NCBI GenBank assembly: GCA_021904315.1
Contig: CM038913.1
Span: 247,958 to 311,957 of the forward strand
Reading direction: 5' to 3'
Source: Sphagnum magellanicum
Taxonomy: Eukaryota > Streptophyta > Sphagnopsida > Sphagnales > Sphagnaceae
DNA length: 64,000 nt
The notes under the pieces were generated by a model. That model worked only from the letters and a program-made list of their open reading frames with translations, was not told where the DNA came from and made no database searches. Position numbers and translations under genes: made by a program. Of the stretch, positions 1 through 12,549 are shown piece after piece. Each line of letters starts with the position of its first letter. Positions within the stretch are counted from its first letter, which is position 1.

Positions 1-17
1 CCCTAAACCCTAAACCC
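1..17 (-). repeat. Plant-type telomere repeat (CCCTAAA)
   Basis: The first 17 bases are two full CCCTAAA units plus CCC, the Arabidopsis-type telomere repeat in the orientation expected at the left end of a chromosome. Only a stub is present, so this may be a trimmed telomere at a contig end or a short interstitial telo-box where the window happens to begin. Confidence 0.7.
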
Positions 18-60
18 ATCAAAGGTGGTTGTTAACCACCTTTTGCAACCACCTTTGATG
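17..60. repeat. Inverted repeat (hairpin) next to telomere units
   Basis: CATCAAAGGTGGTTG at 17-31 is the exact reverse complement of 46-60, giving a 15-bp perfect stem with a 14-nt loop. The loop and left arm also share GGTGG/CCACC complementarity, so an alternative short fold is possible. No protein is encoded. Confidence 0.85.
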
Positions 61-740
61 TAGGGGATGCATGAAAGTGGAGACAATATTGTGATTAAAA
101 AATTATTTCGGGTTAAACTTTCTATAAGTTGATAGTATCTTAGTTTATAATCATCATAAATGCAAGGATTTAAATAGTGGATCATGCCACATCCATTATA
201 AGATGATTACATACCATAGCCTAACTAATGAATTCAATTATTACTTTCAAAACATTTGGAGCACAAATTTTAAACAACAAGAACTACTAAACTTACATAA
301 TATTAGTAACTTATATTTCAAACTTCGGTTAAAATATTTCAATTTACATAGAAATAATATTCAATTACATGCATTAATAAAATATATAACATTAATAACT
401 TATCTTTTGGAATTTTTAATTTTCATTAAAAATAAATTTTACAAAAAATTTGCACTATACACAACCATGGGTTTATATATATAATTTAAATTTATTATAT
501 ACTTTCTAATCAATTCTCATCTTATTTTAAATAAATATGAAGACATTCATGTATATAAAATGAATCAACAATTTAATTCCATGATATCATTAATTATATA
601 GAATGTATTACTCGATATGTTAAAATAACAATATATTTAGACCACTATTTAAGCCAATATTATACATCATAAAAAATAAAATTTACACAAGGACTTGTGT
701 TATATCTTTATAAAATATAAAATATTACCAACCTACTAGG
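61..740. other. AT-rich stretch without recognisable gene
   Basis: Very AT-rich DNA with only short chance reading frames. The longest, at 203-484 (+), encodes a Leu/Asn/Tyr-rich low-complexity peptide typical of translated AT-rich noise. I see nothing functional. Confidence 0.6.
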
Positions 741-744
741 TTTT

Positions 745-1640
745 AATAGGGCTATGCAATACCCCTTCGCATGTCAAAATATATGTTATGGAGCCCAATG
801 TATTTTTGGGATACCTTGAGAGGGGTAATGCATGTTCATTGAGCCTTTTTGGGCATGAACGACATCCTTCTAATAACTGCAACTAAATTAAATCAGCCCA
901 TGGCTTTTATAGTGTAGCCCGATGAGGGTAATGCATCCCTTTTAGGTTTTGGTAAGGTTAAGCAATATTCTTCCAAATTTCAAAATATATGTTGTGGAGC
1001 CCAATGTATTTATGGGATACCTTACATGGGGTATTGCAAGTGTATAAAGTAGTTTTGGGCATGAACAATACCCCTCTAAAAGTGACATAGACCTTTGGTG
1101 TTCAATTATAGAGTACCCTAATGAAGGTATTGGTTTCCTTGTAGGGCTATACATACCTCGTCACATGTCAAAAGATATGTTATGGAGCCCAATGTATTTC
1201 TAGGATACCTTGAGAGGGGTATTGCAAGCGTATTGAGTAGTTTTGAGCATGAATAATACCCCTCTAATAGCCTAGACCAAAATAATTTAGCCCATGGTGT
1301 TTACAATGTAGTGAAATGATAATATTGAAATCCTTATAGGTTTTGGTAAGGCTATGCATTACGCCTTCATGTGTCAAAAAATATGTTATGGAAACTAATG
1401 TATTTATGGGATACCTTGAAAAGGGTATTGTCATGTGGCCCTATGACAGTATTGTAATGTAACCTAATGAGGGTATCACAATTTAACCCATTGAGGGTAT
1501 TGCATTCCTTTTAAATTTTGTAGCACTATGCAATACCTTTTGAATTGTCGAAATATATGATATGGAGCCCAAATTATTTCAAGGGTGCATAGAATGGGGT
1601 ATTGCATGTTCATTGAGTATTTTGCTTTATGAACCTAAAT
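745..1640. repeat. Diverged subtelomeric tandem array, about five units of 170-206 bp
   Basis: A block containing CAAAATATATGTTATGGAGCCCAA, followed by a GGATACCTTG segment and a GGGTAATGCA or GGGTATTGCA segment, recurs with the first motif at about 775, 981, 1169, 1375 and 1549. Spacings are 206, 188, 206 and 174. The copies are clearly related but carry indels and substitutions, so the array is old. The reading frame on the minus strand at 942-1154 lies inside it and is not a gene. Confidence 0.8.
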
Positions 1641-1879
1641 ACAACATAAAATTAAATGCGTCTAAATTGAAGTCGAGTTTTGTATCACTTTGATTATCCA
1701 TTTGGTTTGCAATACCCCCATGGAAAACATTTTTTGATCATAACTTGCAATACCCTTATATACAGGGTGTTAAATATTTTAATCACCCCCTTATTTATTT
1801 TGTTTGAATGAAAGAGAGCAAGCTCCATGCAATACCTTCATTTTATTCTTTCCTCATCGTTGTCGACCATTGGGGGTCT

Positions 1880-2095
1880 ATTGTAGTGATAACCAGGTAG
1901 GTAGGTGTACCCATGTAGGTGGGGTTTGGTAGGTACGTTGGTGGTAGGGTGGGTAGGTGGGTGGGGATGAGAGTAGCACATTTTAAATTTATAGGTGAGT
2001 AGGTAGATGAGGAAGAGTTTACTTTTAATTTAAATATATAGGTGGGTAGGTCGGTGGGGACCAATGGGGGGTAGTAAGTGGGTGGGAAAAGTTTC
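1880..2095 (+). repeat. G-rich GGTA/GGTGG simple-repeat tract with G-quadruplex motif
   Basis: The plus strand is dense in GTAGGT and GGTGGG words. At 1947-1966 there are four G runs of at least three, separated by T, TAGGT and T, a canonical intramolecular G-quadruplex pattern. A second G-rich stretch lies at 2040-2095. The Pro/Thr/Tyr-rich minus-strand frame across this tract (1843-2268) is a translation of the simple repeat. Confidence 0.7.
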
Positions 2096-3680
2096 AAAAG
2101 TTTTTTATAAAAAAAAACCAGGTGGGGGGCAAGGAGAAAATAAAGTTGCAAAAAATGAAAAACTAAGATTAGGGTTGATAAAGGGTTGAGAAAAGGAAAA
2201 AGACAAAAGTCAACATGGGATGGCACAAGGATAGAAAAGACAATCCTATCAGTGCACCATCCATCCACTTTGGTGCATCGATGGGTGCTGGTTCACTTTA
2301 CCATTTTGAAAGATAGGCATTTTGCTTTTAGAAATGTCCATGTTTTTTTTTTTATGTTTGCATGTGATACCCGATGGATATCCATGTTGTACCTATGGGT
2401 ATCACGATAACAAATTTAAAAAATAAAAAGTATGTTGAGTTTTATTCTGAATAACAACCCACCCATAGGGCTTTACATTAGGCTAGAGTGAACCAACACC
2501 CAAATGGTACCTTCATCTATTTGAATGAGGCCTCTTAGTGGCCATATTAAGTCCCAAAAAATTAGATTTGAATTTAGACAGCCCAATTTAGTCTAAATAT
2601 GGATATTGACAATATTTTTAAATGATATAAATGGATTTTTACCATGGTACCGTAGATGGTGCGCTGCTAGTTGTCGAGTCAACTAAAGGTTCCTACATGG
2701 AAAATCTTTTGCCCGACATTGGTTTGCTTTGAAGTGATCTTGAATAGTAGAATCCTTGCCCAAGGATGATTCAGTCAATTGCAACCTACATATGCTAATT
2801 CATGACCCAACTCTAAACCTCAAAGTTAAGGAATGTGTCCTAAAATTCTCTAATACATACGGTACTTATTAGGTTAGATAAGCACTTTGTGACCTAATAA
2901 TTAATTTTTTTTGGCAAATGGAGTTAGGCAAACCTCTTCTATTTTTCAAACTATTAGGCAAAAAGATAATCACATTTTTTCAAACTTAGGCCTTTGAAGA
3001 CCCAAACTCGAATCTTCTGCTTAGGACTTTAGTTTAGGAGGGAAATGAAACATGAGATTCTCTCTTTATCATTATAGAAGTGTGAAATAGGGTTTGTTAA
3101 CTTTGCAATATGTCATTGCTAAGTACACCTTGTGCATCCTTTGCCCTTCCTTTTCTTACAATATTTCCTTGTTTGTCTCACTTTACGAATAACTCTATTG
3201 TTTCTGAAACTTTTGATTCTTTTTTTGAAGTTAAGCCAATTGCCCTCATAATTTTTGACACTTCACGTGAAATGCCTAAATAATTATTAGGCCAAATTTT
3301 CTTAAATTAATTTTGGCCTAATAGGCCGATCAGGCATGGGAATCCATTTAAATGAGGTATGTGAGGCCCTATAAAAAAATGCGCCCTAAGTTTCTTTAGT
3401 ACATAATGCCCTTGAATGGGGTATGTGGGGCCATCCAAAGACTAAGGTAGTTATGGTTTGGCAGTGCTTTTGTACTTGTTGCAAGTATGTATTGGTTTTC
3501 ATGTGGCCTCATCTTTTAGGTCCCCTTATAAGGCACAATGGACAAGTCATCTTGGGAGACCCTTGGCTTAACCACTGTTCAAAATCCACATGCCCTTTGT
3601 GCAAAATCAACATTTTCAATGTTTGAATCCACATGCTCATTTGTGCAAATCACAAAAACTATTATGGTATGAACATGCCA
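2096..3680. other. Intergenic DNA without recognisable gene
   Basis: No convincing coding region. A segment at about 2254-2302 (ATCCATCCAC followed by GGTGCATCGATGGGTGCT) is related to the duplicated block at 4212-4369. The rest is AT-rich unique-looking sequence. Confidence 0.5.
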
Positions 3681-3689
3681 TGTACACAC

Positions 3690-4020
3690 CATTTGTGCCC
3701 ATTTTGCTACATCTTTGGAATTTTTGGCTTGCGCAACCAAGTTCACCCAAATTCCTCACAAGCACCTTGGAAACCAGTACATTATGAAACATGTTGTGTA
3801 TAGACATTATAGGGATATTGTGTGCCCATTTCACTATTAATGTAAATTTTTTTTGGCTTGGCCTATCAACTTCACCTAATTACTTACAAGGACTTTGGAA
3901 ACCATTTCCTTAAGGGACATGTGGAGTACATGCCATTGTGCCTACTTGGAAACTTTGGCTCTAATTCATCACAAGCACCTAGAAAACCATTACAAAAATG
4001 AACATGTCAATATAGGCCAT
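3690..4020. repeat. Degenerate tandem repeat, about three units of 100-130 bp
   Basis: A TTTTGGCTTG segment followed by CACAAGCACCTTGGAAACCA recurs, with the TTGGCT word at 3724, 3853 and 3955. The word CATTTGTGC or CCATTGTGC recurs in the same register. Short frames here on both strands are artefacts of the repeat. Confidence 0.55.
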
Positions 4021-4211
4021 TGTGCTGATTTCATTGGCCATTTGAGAATTTTGGATTGTGCAAATTTCCTATTGGCACCTAACCAAGCACAAGGGCCTAT
4101 ACCTAACAAGTTCCATCTAATATACTAATTCAGCAAGTCAGTTTGTGACGGTGGGCCAGCACGGGCGGGCTGGGCACGGGAGAGGTTCAGGTTCATCCAC
4201 AACAAGTTCAG

Positions 4212-4369
4212 GCATCCAGTGGATGGATGGTGCGCCGGTGGGTGCTAAATCACTTTGGCCCAGTGTGATCCGATGGAAATTGGTGTTCATGCATCCAGTG
4301 GATGGATGGTGCGTCGGCGAGTGCTAAATCACTCTGGCCCGGTGTGATCTGATGAAAACCGGTGTTTAA
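4212..4369. repeat. 79-bp tandem duplication in a GC-richer island
   Basis: GCATCCAGTGGATGGATGG starts at 4212 and again at 4291, and the copies run to about 4369. Both contain GTGCTAAATCACT and GGTGTGATC-like words. The copies sit at the left edge of a GC-richer island (about 4140-5035), unlike the AT-rich surroundings. The island also has a run of GGTTCT/AGAACC words at 4670-4865. The word GCACGGG occurs near both ends of the island (4176 and 5020), but I could not show terminal repeats. Confidence 0.7.
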
Positions 4370-5229
4370 CAGCAATTGGAAAAATATAAAGAACCGTCGG
4401 GGCGAGGGGGGGTATGTCAGTTATTTCTTGGAATGGCCCGTTCCGCCACGTAGGAAAAGAAAGTACGTTCCCATCGTACCCAATAGGGCACGAACGCATG
4501 CTTTCCCATCACTGTGGGGCGCTTCTGGGAATGAATGAATGAATGAAATATGCCCTCCGGTTATCATACCGGGTATGCACCACTCACCTAGCGGCCGCTT
4601 TTTAAAATTTTCAAACAATTGGTGTGGCTATATAACCATAGTTCCCAAATTTTGAGGAAAAAAAAAAAAGTCTAAGAACCAGTGCGCTTTTTTACCAATT
4701 CTTTCTTAAAAGCTCTGGTTCTTTTTTTGAAAGAACCGGAACAGGTGATTCTTTGATTATGGGGAAAAAAATTCAAAAAACCGGAACCAACACTGGAACC
4801 AACCACCATTAGCGGGTTATTAGAAGGGTGGTTCTTACCATTCGTTCTCACGGTTCTCAAAAAATCAATGAACTAAAATATGGAACCGGCGGTTGTTTAT
4901 ATTTTTCCAATTTCCCATAGTCATGACTTTGTGAAATGGCAGAATGTCGTTGAGCTTTAGGGTTTCAGGGGTCGTCATCAGGGGTCATCGCTGCTTCAGT
5001 GCCGTGTCGTGCCTTGCAGGCACGGGTTACCACTAGTAAGAAATAATACCCTAGGCCTTTCTTTAACATCTCACCTTAACTTGCATCATCTGACCCATTC
5101 TAGTTGAAGTTGAGCAATGAAATCAATCATTGCAAATGTGGGGGCAAGTAACTCAAGCCTTTCCTTTTTGTTCTTTCAAAACTCATGTTTTAAACTTGAA
5201 ACATCATGTTTTAAATCTTTTGACACCTT

Positions 5230-5740
5230 TGACAAATTTTAATTGTTCTTTATTTTGAATTGTGATATCTTTTTTGATTTTTACCCAAATGTTATGTTAT
5301 AAATGACATTGGAAACGTCTAAAGATCCTCTACAAATTTTGTTCACATGTTAAGATCATTTGGTAACAAGGATTTTTTTTTTGTCCCTCTGAATATTGAA
5401 ATGTTTTAAAACCACAATCCTTTAGTTTGACCAATAATATCTTGGTCAATTTTAACCTAAATGTTATGTTGTAAATGGCGTTGGAAATAGTCACAAATGT
5501 TTTACAAAGTTTTTTCAAATGTTAAGATCATTTAATCAAGAGCCAAAATGTTGTGCTCTTCTAATTGTTGAAATGTGCCATAATCAAAGTCCCCATTTTG
5601 ATTGGCAATATTTTTTTTCATTTCTAACCCAAATGTTACCTTGTAAATGACATTAAAAGTACCAAGAGATGCCCTACAATGCTTCTTTAAATGTTCAAAT
5701 CATCGAAATGTTCAATTGTCCATAACCAATTTGTTTGCCT
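5230..5740. repeat. 172-bp tandem array, three units
   Basis: AAATGTTAT/C followed by GTAAATGRCRTT occurs at 5287, 5459 and 5631, a spacing of exactly 172 bp twice. Each unit also carries a TTAAGATCATTT or TTCAAATCAT segment and a TTGAAATGT segment in register. Divergence between units is substantial, but period length is conserved. No coding content. Confidence 0.8.
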
Positions 5741-6800
5741 AGGTAACTTATGAATGAATTTGTAAACAAAATAAAATAAAATAAAAATAAAAATGACAAT
5801 AAGAAGACGAAAAGATGAAATAAACATGAAGAAAATATAATAATCAAAATAACAACAACAAAAAATGAACAAGGAAAAAAAAAATAGCAAAAAAAATTTT
5901 CACAAAAAGAAAAAAGAGAAGAAGATCAAAACTACCACAACAAAGATTTTTTAAAATTTTTTTTGACAAGAACAACAAGAATCAAATAACCAACATAAAA
6001 AACAACAAAGCAAACAAGGAAAAGTTTTTGAGTTGGTAAGAAAAAATTCAAACTGGTGTTACAAACAAAAAATGAAACATGGTGATGTTAAACATGAAAA
6101 ACAAAAGTGCAATGTTTTCACACTTTGATGACACATGTGACACTACACCAAAAAAAATTTTTTTTTGAATAATTTTTTAAAAAAATTTCCTTCAAAACAT
6201 CAAAATTTTCAAAGTTTCAAAATTTTCATCAACTCAACTAGGATGTCTAGCCCTATGATTGTCTCATTAAACCTTTTGATTCTCACTCTCACATTAAAAA
6301 CCCATGAAACAAATAACATCATGGACCCTTTTGGTGGTCAATGTTACGTTTTCAACAAAGGTTATTGTCTGTTTTGGTAGTAATGCATTGCATTGAATTT
6401 ATAATCAACACCAATTTTTTTCACTACTTAAAGGGATGTTTGAAGTCACCATAATGTTACAACTTTATCTTAATTCCAATAGGTAGGGATTAAAAGTTTC
6501 TTTTTGCAATTTTAAAAATTTATGCATTAAGATATTAAATTTGTAATGTACCTTTCCATCTGATTTATGGAATTCAATTTTTGAAAATCATTTTCAATGA
6601 ATTCATGTGTATTAAAAGGCTTTTGTATCTCATGAATGTTAGATTGATTTCCAACAATATGATTTGAATTAGATTTTTTTATGAGAATTAATTACAATTC
6701 CAATTATGTTATAGAAAATTAATAGCATTTATGTAATTAAAAAATGGTGTCTATATGCTTGATGTGATCATATCTACATCTTTTCAAGGTCAATTATTTC
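5741..6800. other. AT-rich stretch without recognisable gene
   Basis: A-rich on the plus strand at 5760-6010, with AAATAAAA, AACAACAA and AAGAAGA words, then ordinary AT-rich DNA. The minus-strand Phe/Tyr-rich frame at 5687-5890 is the complement of this A-rich tract and not a protein gene. Confidence 0.5.
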
Positions 6801-7220
6801 ATTCCTTTCCCCAACTCACATACATGGACATGAAAAGACACATAAAAACATTTGTTTTTTCATGTCAATGTTATTCATATTAAAATATTACCTCTTCCCA
6901 ACGTAACTAATTCATTCCTTTCCCTACATGGACACAAAAAGACATATTATTAACATGTTAATACGTCTTCTTACGTCCATGTAATTATTAAAATAATTTA
7001 ATATATATTTTTTCAAGTCTAACTATTTAATCTTTTTCCTTACTCACCTACATGGACATGAAAAGACATATATTAAAATTTGGGATAAACAAGAATGAAC
7101 TATTCAAAACCATATGAAAATATAAAGGTAAAAAAAGGATGGGATGTAGTTGACAACAACATGAATGAAACAACACTTCCATTTTAGCCTACCCACCTAC
7201 ATGGACATGAGAATTGAAAA
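6800..7220. repeat. Four spaced copies of a TACATGGACATGAAAAGACA block
   Basis: The block occurs at 6821, 6925 and 7049, with a truncated copy at 7198, usually preceded by TTCCTTTCC or TTTTTCCTTACTCACC. Spacing is uneven (104, 124 and 149 bp), which suggests an old array with indels. An inverted partner word (CTTACGTCCATGTA) lies at about 6972. Confidence 0.6.
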
Positions 7221-8600
7221 CAAAATTAAATGAAAACAAATTGAAATTGAAGAAGTTCAAAGATCTCGATAAAGAGTGAACCAAGAATGACCTGATTGTT
7301 TGCATAGTAGAAATCTTCAAGTGGAGTGTGTCAAGCTTAGAAGAGAGAAGGATGGTAATTGGCACCAAATTTTTTGAGATGATTTATTTTTGCTCGTGGT
7401 AGTAAGTACATGTTTTAGTGTTCATGTTAATGTTTAATGTTGTTTTTATTCAAGTATGAATGTTACTAACTTTGGAAACTTGTTATGTAGGTGGGCTCCA
7501 AGGCCATGGGGATGACGATACTAGATCATCAACACATGTCTTGTTGTTGTTTCAATTTGATAAACTAATAGTTCATTTTGACATTCTTGAGGTGAATGAA
7601 TTTGTTGTGGTTCTTTGTTCAAAAGATGTCAAGGTCTTTCTTTGATTTCAATTTGATCTAGTAGATCAATGTGTTGTTATTGAGCATTTCAATGATTTCA
7701 AGAGGCTTTTACCTCAAAGTTTTAAATAGAAGAATTCTCACATAATTGCTTACCCTTTTCTGTAGAGTTGGCTTGAATTGATAAAATTTTTATTCTTACA
7801 TTTTTCATTCCCATTTTTCCAAAGCTAGAATCTCAAAGCATCAAATTCATGGTGAGCCTTAACAAAACAAGACATTATTTAAGCAACTAGTGTGAAAAGG
7901 CATAAAAAATTGTTCATGAATAGACTTGCCTTCTTCAAGTGCAACTCTTAAGCACATGCAATTAGCATCCTCACACAAATGTAATAAAGTCTATCCCTGC
8001 ACACTTCCCTATTCCATTTGTCAAATCATTTTTAGGCCATGCTACTTGTGCCCACATTTCACATGTTTCAATATCTTGGCAAGCCTTATGAACACATCTC
8101 AAGATGGCATTTTGCTTAATGCACTCCTAACATCCTCTATGCTCACATAATTTGTGTACATGTCAACAAGGAATTAATAGAATATTCATTGAATATTTGA
8201 GCAAACAAAATTAAAAATTAGATGGATTTTGGATAGTAGAAGAAAATTGGTACGTATTTTGTAGTATAAGAACAACCATTTGGTTTGTTTGAAGTTTCTT
8301 ATCTTATAAATTACATTCAATTGTCAACACTTTTTTTGGTTCATGACTCAATAAACACAAGAAGAAATCTTGTCCTTTTCCACCTCACACATTTGCAACT
8401 ATTATCTAATTTGACTACATTTCGACTACATTTCAACTACATTTGGCTATTTTAAGTTTGTAAGTGATTTTTCGCACTAATTAATGATCAATCTTGTTCA
8501 TAGTTGTTACATTCACTATGTTATTCATTTATGAGTATAATTCGAACCTTATTTTATCTTTTAATAATTTTAAATTGTTGATATGAAAATTGAGGTAGCT
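7221..8600. other. Intergenic DNA without recognisable gene
   Basis: Short frames at 7460-7645 and 7926-8150 (+) have no recognisable domain, no plausible splice partners and no supporting codon bias. I cannot assign any function. Confidence 0.45.
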
Positions 8601-9290
8601 TTTAACTTTATTCATACAATGCATTATAATGGGTTAATGATTTTTTTGACATATTTTCAACATCAACATGGTACATAAGTTGAACCATCAACTTTTAACA
8701 TGTTGAAATCATTACTCATGAGTTACATTTTACATTTACCATGATTTATTAAAACACATGAAATAATTCAAGACCCTACCACATTTATATTGGATTGAAT
8801 TATTGAAATTTTTCACATTTCTTCAATTATCAACATGTGTACATGAGTTCAACCATTCATTTTTAATATGTTAAAATTATACTCATAAGTTGCATTTTGC
8901 ATTTATTACAATATATTGAAACACATGGAACTCAATGTTTTGTAAAAATATTTGAATGGTTTAGTAAGTTTTTTCACATTTTTTGAATTATCAACATTTT
9001 TCCATGAGTTAAATCATTCACTTTGAATTTATCGAAACCATTATTCAAATGTTGCACATTGCACCTACTAATATATATTGAAACACACATAATTTAATGC
9101 CTCACATTTATACTTGAATGAATTAATGAATCTTTTCACATTTCTTGAATTATCAACATTTACATATGAGTTGAACCATTCATTTTCAATGTGTTAAATC
9201 CAATATTCATGAATTGCATTTTACATCACCATATTTTTTAAAATGGATGTACAAGAACTAGGTAGGCCTCACATTTACATTTGGATGGGT
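8600..9290. repeat. Tandem array of four units, about 161-168 bp
   Basis: Each unit contains an AGTTGAACCATTCA-like word (8678, 8846, 9007, 9169; spacings 168, 161, 162), then a GAGTTGCATTTTACATTTA-like word, then ATTGAAACACA, then TTCACATTTCTTGAATTATCAAC. Order is conserved in every unit, with moderate divergence. No coding content. Confidence 0.85.
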
Positions 9291-12000
9291 TAATGATTAG
9301 GTCAAATATTTATGCATGTAACGTTTAAAATGCATGTAAACATCTAAATTATAATATTTTTAATATATTAAATTCTTTTACAATTTTGTAAATTAGAATG
9401 TATGTTTTTCCTTAGTTTTTTAAAAAACATTTCAAATTTTTTTAAATTATGAATATTCATGATGCCACACCAAAAACCTTAGAAATAAACCCTATTTTTT
9501 TCCTTTTTTTTAGTGTATGAAAAAAAATCCATATTGAAAAAAATGATTAATTTATTTAATTTAAAATTTTAAGAAGTTAAAATATTTTTTAAAAAACTTT
9601 AATTCGTTTAAAATTATAATAATAATAAATTATCAATATTTTTTACTAATTTTTTATTTTAAAATTATTAATTAGTTTTTAATTTTTTAAATTACAAGTT
9701 TTTGTTTAAATATTTCGAGGTGAATTGTAAATTTTTATTTTTAGAAATAAAATGGTGATTGTATAATTACATCACTAATTCATTTATCTTTTTATTTTTT
9801 CAAATTTGTGGTGTTGTTCAAAATCATCCACAAAATGATTTAACGATGTTTTTGATTATAGATCATGTACATGGAAGTAATTTTTAAAAAAAATGCTTCT
9901 ATATTTTGGCTACAAGTTTTGGAACCCATTGAAGAATTATATCATTAAAAATAAATAAATATTGTTTTTGGGTTTTTTAGTTCAAAAATATTTTTTGGGA
10001 TGCTCATGGCCCCTTTTTATGTTTGTAAAACAATGGAAATTCACTACCAATTTTTTTTAAAATTACATCAGTGATATTTATTTTAATGTTTTCAAAACTT
10101 TTGAATAAAGTTTGTAATGTTTCCAAATATTGAGCTTAAAAAGTTTCAAATAATTTTGATGTTTGTATTTTTTGTGTTTAAAGTTGGAAATATTTTTAAT
10201 TTTTTATTGATTAGGAGTAACATTTTTTCTTTTGATTTTTTATCTCAAAATTTTGGCAATTTTTTTATTGTTTACATTTTTCTTTGAACTTGCAAAAATT
10301 ATTCATTTTTTTTCCCAACAAGAAGTACTAAGGTAGCAAAATTCCAAAAAAAAAAAACCATGTTGGTTGGAAAGGTGGTTTGATTCAACTATTTAATGCC
10401 GAAATTTCACCAAATTAGATTTTTACTTCTATAAAAAAAATGAAGGTAAAACATATTATTAATTCATTAATAATGCTTTTTTTTTTTTCAAAATTATGTA
10501 ATTAATCATTAGTATTAATGTATGATTCATGTTGTTAAACAAATATGGTATTGAGATTTAAATGGCTATATTGATTACATAATTAATTTTTCTTCTTGTG
10601 ACCAATTTCAGCCAATTTAAAAGGGCAACAACATGGACACAAGATTTTTTAGGAAGAACAAAAATATATTTTTTTCAAATTTAAAATATATATTGTGAAT
10701 TTTTTAATAATAAATTATAATAGATAACCATAATATTGAAGGATTTAAACAAATTTCCAACTCCACAACTTGTTTATAACCAAATGCAGTTAAATCTTCT
10801 TATGGATGATTGCCATTTTAACAACATTTTACCAATAAAAAACTTTGTACCTAATCATATTTGGGAAATAAAAACTTGCAATTCTTTAAAAAATAAATAT
10901 ATTTCACTTAATGTAAATAACTTTGTTAAAAAATTAATGAATGCATTCTTGAATTCACAATGAATTCACAAATATCATAGGCCAATTTAAATAAAAAGAC
11001 ATTTGTAAATTTATTCATGACATGTTTTTTTTATAAAAAATTAAGCTTTTACATTTGACATTTATAAATAATAATAATTAAAAAAATAAATTATTGAATA
11101 AGCTTCAAGATCATGTTTTCATTTGTAGCATTTAAATAAAATTTGAAAAAGAAAACATATGTTAAAATTTGAATTCCTAAACAATTTCATGCCAAACATG
11201 GTAATTTTTATTTTTTTTTGTTAATAAAATCTTGAATTGGTTTGATGGTCATGAAATTGAGACCTTGGTATCACCATGATGTACATTTTCATATATTACC
11301 ATGATGGTGATGGCATCAAAAAAAATTTTTGGACAAAACTAAAATCTTTTAAAAAAATCATTGCATGTAATTTTGTCATGGCATGCCATGAAAAAAATAC
11401 AACCTGTGACTCCATGATTCGAAAAAAGAACCAAAAGAATTTGTATGATGACATGGTGTTTTATTTCACATCATATTAACTTGGGACCTTATATATACAT
11501 GTCATAATTTTAAAATAAAAAATTATCTAATGCAACATGTGATTATTTAAAATACCTAAAAAAATTTCATTAAAAATGTCATAATCAATTAATCCTTTTT
11601 TACCAAAACCATACAATTTGCACATTACTCAAATTTATCCCATTTCATTAAAAATCCAATGAATTTGGGTAGTGGAAAAAGACAATATTTCTTCTTGAGA
11701 GGCATCACATTGGAGTTGCCTTAGTTGTTTGGGGGCACATGACTATGGATCATTTTCCATCCCATATGGCAAAAAACAATGAAGCATACTTAAACTTGGA
11801 AATGAGAGTTTTCCATCCTCTTTTAGTGATTTTTAATACTAAATTCTATCATGGAATAACCTTGTTGCATCCTTGCACAAGTTCTTACAAAAATTGAGGT
11901 AAAAAATTCATCAAATCAATTAGGAAAATGTCTTTTGTTTGAAACGGAAACTTAACGCTTCAAATGAATTCTTTTTCTTATAAAACCTGAAATTTCAACT
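9291..12000. other. Long AT-rich stretch without recognisable gene
   Basis: Long T- and A-rich runs (for example 9500-10300) and no reading frame with domain-like sequence. The frames at 10736-10963 and 11276-11479 (+) are Asn/Lys-rich and unconvincing. Confidence 0.5.
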
Positions 12001-12010
12001 TCTTTTCATC

Positions 12011-12146
12011 AAGCTTCTGACCCCTTGTGTAGGTTTTCAATCTCCATTTTGTTCTTGGCCATGTCATAGCATCTCATGAAGCTTTCAACCCCTTATGCAA
12101 GTCCTTGGTCTCCAATTTGTTCTTGGCAATGTCACAACATCTAAGA
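12011..12146. repeat. 68-bp tandem duplication
   Basis: AAGCTTCTGACCCCTTGTG at 12011 and AAGCTTTCAACCCCTTATG at 12079 begin two copies of a 68-bp unit. Each continues with a TCTCCA, TTTGTTCTTGGC and AATGTCA series. Confidence 0.8.
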
Positions 12147-12269
12147 TAACTTGGGGCATGAAATGAAAACTTTTTGCAAGGCAAAAGGACGCATGAAGAA
12201 TTAAGGAAGGAAGCTTGATGGTTAAAAACAACACGATTTAGGAAAATCTAGAAACAAAAGCATGTATTT

Positions 12270-12490
12270 GAGATTTTAAACAAAAATGGAAAACCACAAT
12301 ACAATAAAAATCCCTTGTTAAAAACAAAATGGAAGATGTGGTTCCCTTGATGGCTAATTGTTGTGTGGTTAAAAAAAAATCCAAAAAACAATGTAAATAT
12401 TTGAAATTGTAGACAAGATGAGTTTGAAAACCACAACACAATAAGAATCCTTTGTCAAACACAAAATGGAGAATGTGAAATGGAAATCCA
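12270..12490. repeat. 137-bp direct repeat
   Basis: AAAACCACAATACAATAA at 12290 and AAAACCACAACACAATAA at 12427 start two copies that both continue into AAAATGGARRATGTG. Overlapping minus-strand frames (12238-12543) repeat the same Phe/Cys-rich peptide twice because of this duplication and are not taken as genes. Confidence 0.7.
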
Positions 12491-12549
12491 AAAACCTTCA
12501 AACACAAACGACTGCATGAAATAAGAACGACACAACAATTCAAGCTTTG

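Noticed and set aside
1843-2268. 141-codon minus-strand Pro/Thr/Tyr/Leu-rich frame
   Set aside because: It translates the GGTA/GGTGG simple-repeat tract; the composition is that of the repeat.
745-9290. CRISPR-like regular spacing of repeats
   Set aside because: Units are long, diverged and contiguous, without short identical repeats and unique spacers; these are eukaryotic satellites.
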